A DNA stretch of 64,000 nucleotides from positions 98,994 through 162,993 of the forward strand of contig DATLNB010000034.1 in the NCBI GenBank assembly GCA_035536995.1, written 5' to 3'. Under the pieces are notes generated by a model. That model did no database searches, had not been told where the DNA came from, and saw nothing but the letters and a program-made list of their open reading frames with translations. This document shows, one piece after another, positions 63,431-64,000 of this stretch (its first letter is position 1; each line of letters begins with the position of its first letter). Source of the DNA: AV80 sp035536995 (GTDB taxonomy: Bacteria; Verrucomicrobiota; Verrucomicrobiia; Chthoniobacterales; UBA10450). The translations under genes and the position numbers were made by a program.

Positions 63431-64000
63431 AGCCGGAACACACGAACACGGACCTCTATCGGCGCGCGGGCGTCGAGGACGTTGCGGAATTCTATCGCGA
63501 CAAGTTCGTGTCGAACGCCGTCCTCGATCCGGATTACTTTAATCCCCTCGATCGGTTCGATCTTCGCTTTGCCCGGACGATGTGGGTTTACGATAACGTC
63601 CGCGCGAAATCTGCCGTGCTCGACCTGGGATGCGGTGCGGGCATCCTCGCGCTGCTCAAACGCAAGGATGTGACTCTGGTTGGGGTCGATCTCTCGGATG
63701 AATGCGTCGCCGCCGCCAGGCGCAATGGTTACGACGACACCGTGCGCGCGGAGCTGAAGAGCCTCCCCTTTCCCAACGCGACGTTCGATTATGTCGTCAG
63801 CCTCGACGTAATCGGGCACATCCCGGCCGAGGACAAAGATGGCGCGCTCGCTGAGATCAAACGGGTTTTGAAACCCGACGGCGTAACCCTCCACGGAATT
63901 GAATGCACCGATCACGCCGGGCGGCGCCGCTACGACGAGATGAATCCAGACGAGCTCCGCCGTTTCATCGAAATCGATGGTCATGTCGGACTCGAAGAAG
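63427..64000 (+). CDS. SAM-dependent methyltransferase, truncated by right edge
   Basis: Open from the ATG at 63427 to the window end (191 codons). It is a class I methyltransferase of the Methyltransf_11 type: motif I VLDLGCGAGILALL (residues about 64-77), acidic strand VGVDLSDECVAAARRNG, then FPNATFDYVVSLDVIGHI and EIKRVLKPDGVTLHG. It follows the coiled-coil gene with a 4-base overlap. Probable targets are sugars or the glycan end. The C-terminal part is outside the window. Confidence 0.9.
   Translation, partial: MKPEHTNTDLYRRAGVEDVAEFYRDKFVSNAVLDPDYFNPLDRFDLRFARTMWVYDNVRAKSAVLDLGCGAGILALLKRKDVTLVGVDLSDECVAAARRNGYDDTVRAELKSLPFPNATFDYVVSLDVIGHIPAEDKDGALAEIKRVLKPDGVTLHGIECTDHAGRRRYDEMNPDELRRFIEIDGHVGLEE

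Noticed and set aside
1..64000. CRISPR arrays, IS elements, prophage, tRNA and rRNA genes
   Set aside because: No spaced repeats, transposase, integrase or RNA-gene sequence was recognised; the TPR and coiled-coil repeats are inside coding sequence.

Overview
The window looks like chromosomal DNA of a free-living Gram-negative bacterium with moderately high GC, many membrane sensors and large secreted or outer-membrane proteins. A PEP-CTERM protein, a kaiC-kaiB-kaiB operon, a DUF4214-tailed membrane protein and a very high density of two-component genes point by inference to Verrucomicrobiota (Chthoniobacterales-like soil bacteria) or a phylum of similar lifestyle such as Acidobacteriota. No rRNA or tRNA gene was seen, so the taxonomy is unproven.

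Layout. Positions 1-221 hold the start of an unknown minus-strand gene cut by the window edge. 433-5710 is a TonB receptor / YfiR / CHASE8 hybrid-kinase operon. 5941-12111 is a tightly coupled kaiC-kaiB-kaiB-hybrid kinase-regulator-regulator operon. 12332-16915 is a pilin-like / small secreted protein / chaperone-like / usher-like locus with an intrinsic terminator after the first gene. 16985-26984 (minus) is a signalling island: three kinases, two LuxR-type regulators (one with a degenerate receiver), small receivers and an XRE-receiver fusion. 27355-29599 (plus) couples a PEP-CTERM protein to a receiver and a receiver-kinase. In all, 6 histidine kinases and 14 receiver domains lie in the first 30 kb.

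29920-38134 holds a CHAT-protease/TPR protein with a WD40 protein (minus) and, divergently, a small zinc-ribbon protein and a large TIR transmembrane protein. These domains typify bacterial conflict or programmed-death systems. 38451-39952 encodes two membrane proteins, one of the HupE/UreJ type.

39987-55220 is the most unusual region. It has two RoxA-like di-haem cytochromes, a GMC oxidoreductase fused to a membrane-embedded patatin lipase, a DUF4331 protein fused to a catalase-like haem domain, and an amidohydrolase lipoprotein. Four of these form one minus-strand operon, and the small cytochrome converges on it. Three of the four operon proteins carry polytopic membrane segments between or inside their enzyme domains. 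I propose an envelope-bound oxidative lipid or polymer-processing system. The substrate is unknown.

55503-64000 is envelope glycan biosynthesis: two GT-C type membrane proteins (minus), then a plus-strand run of a small helical protein, two GT4-like glycosyltransferases, a coiled-coil protein and a SAM methyltransferase cut by the right edge.
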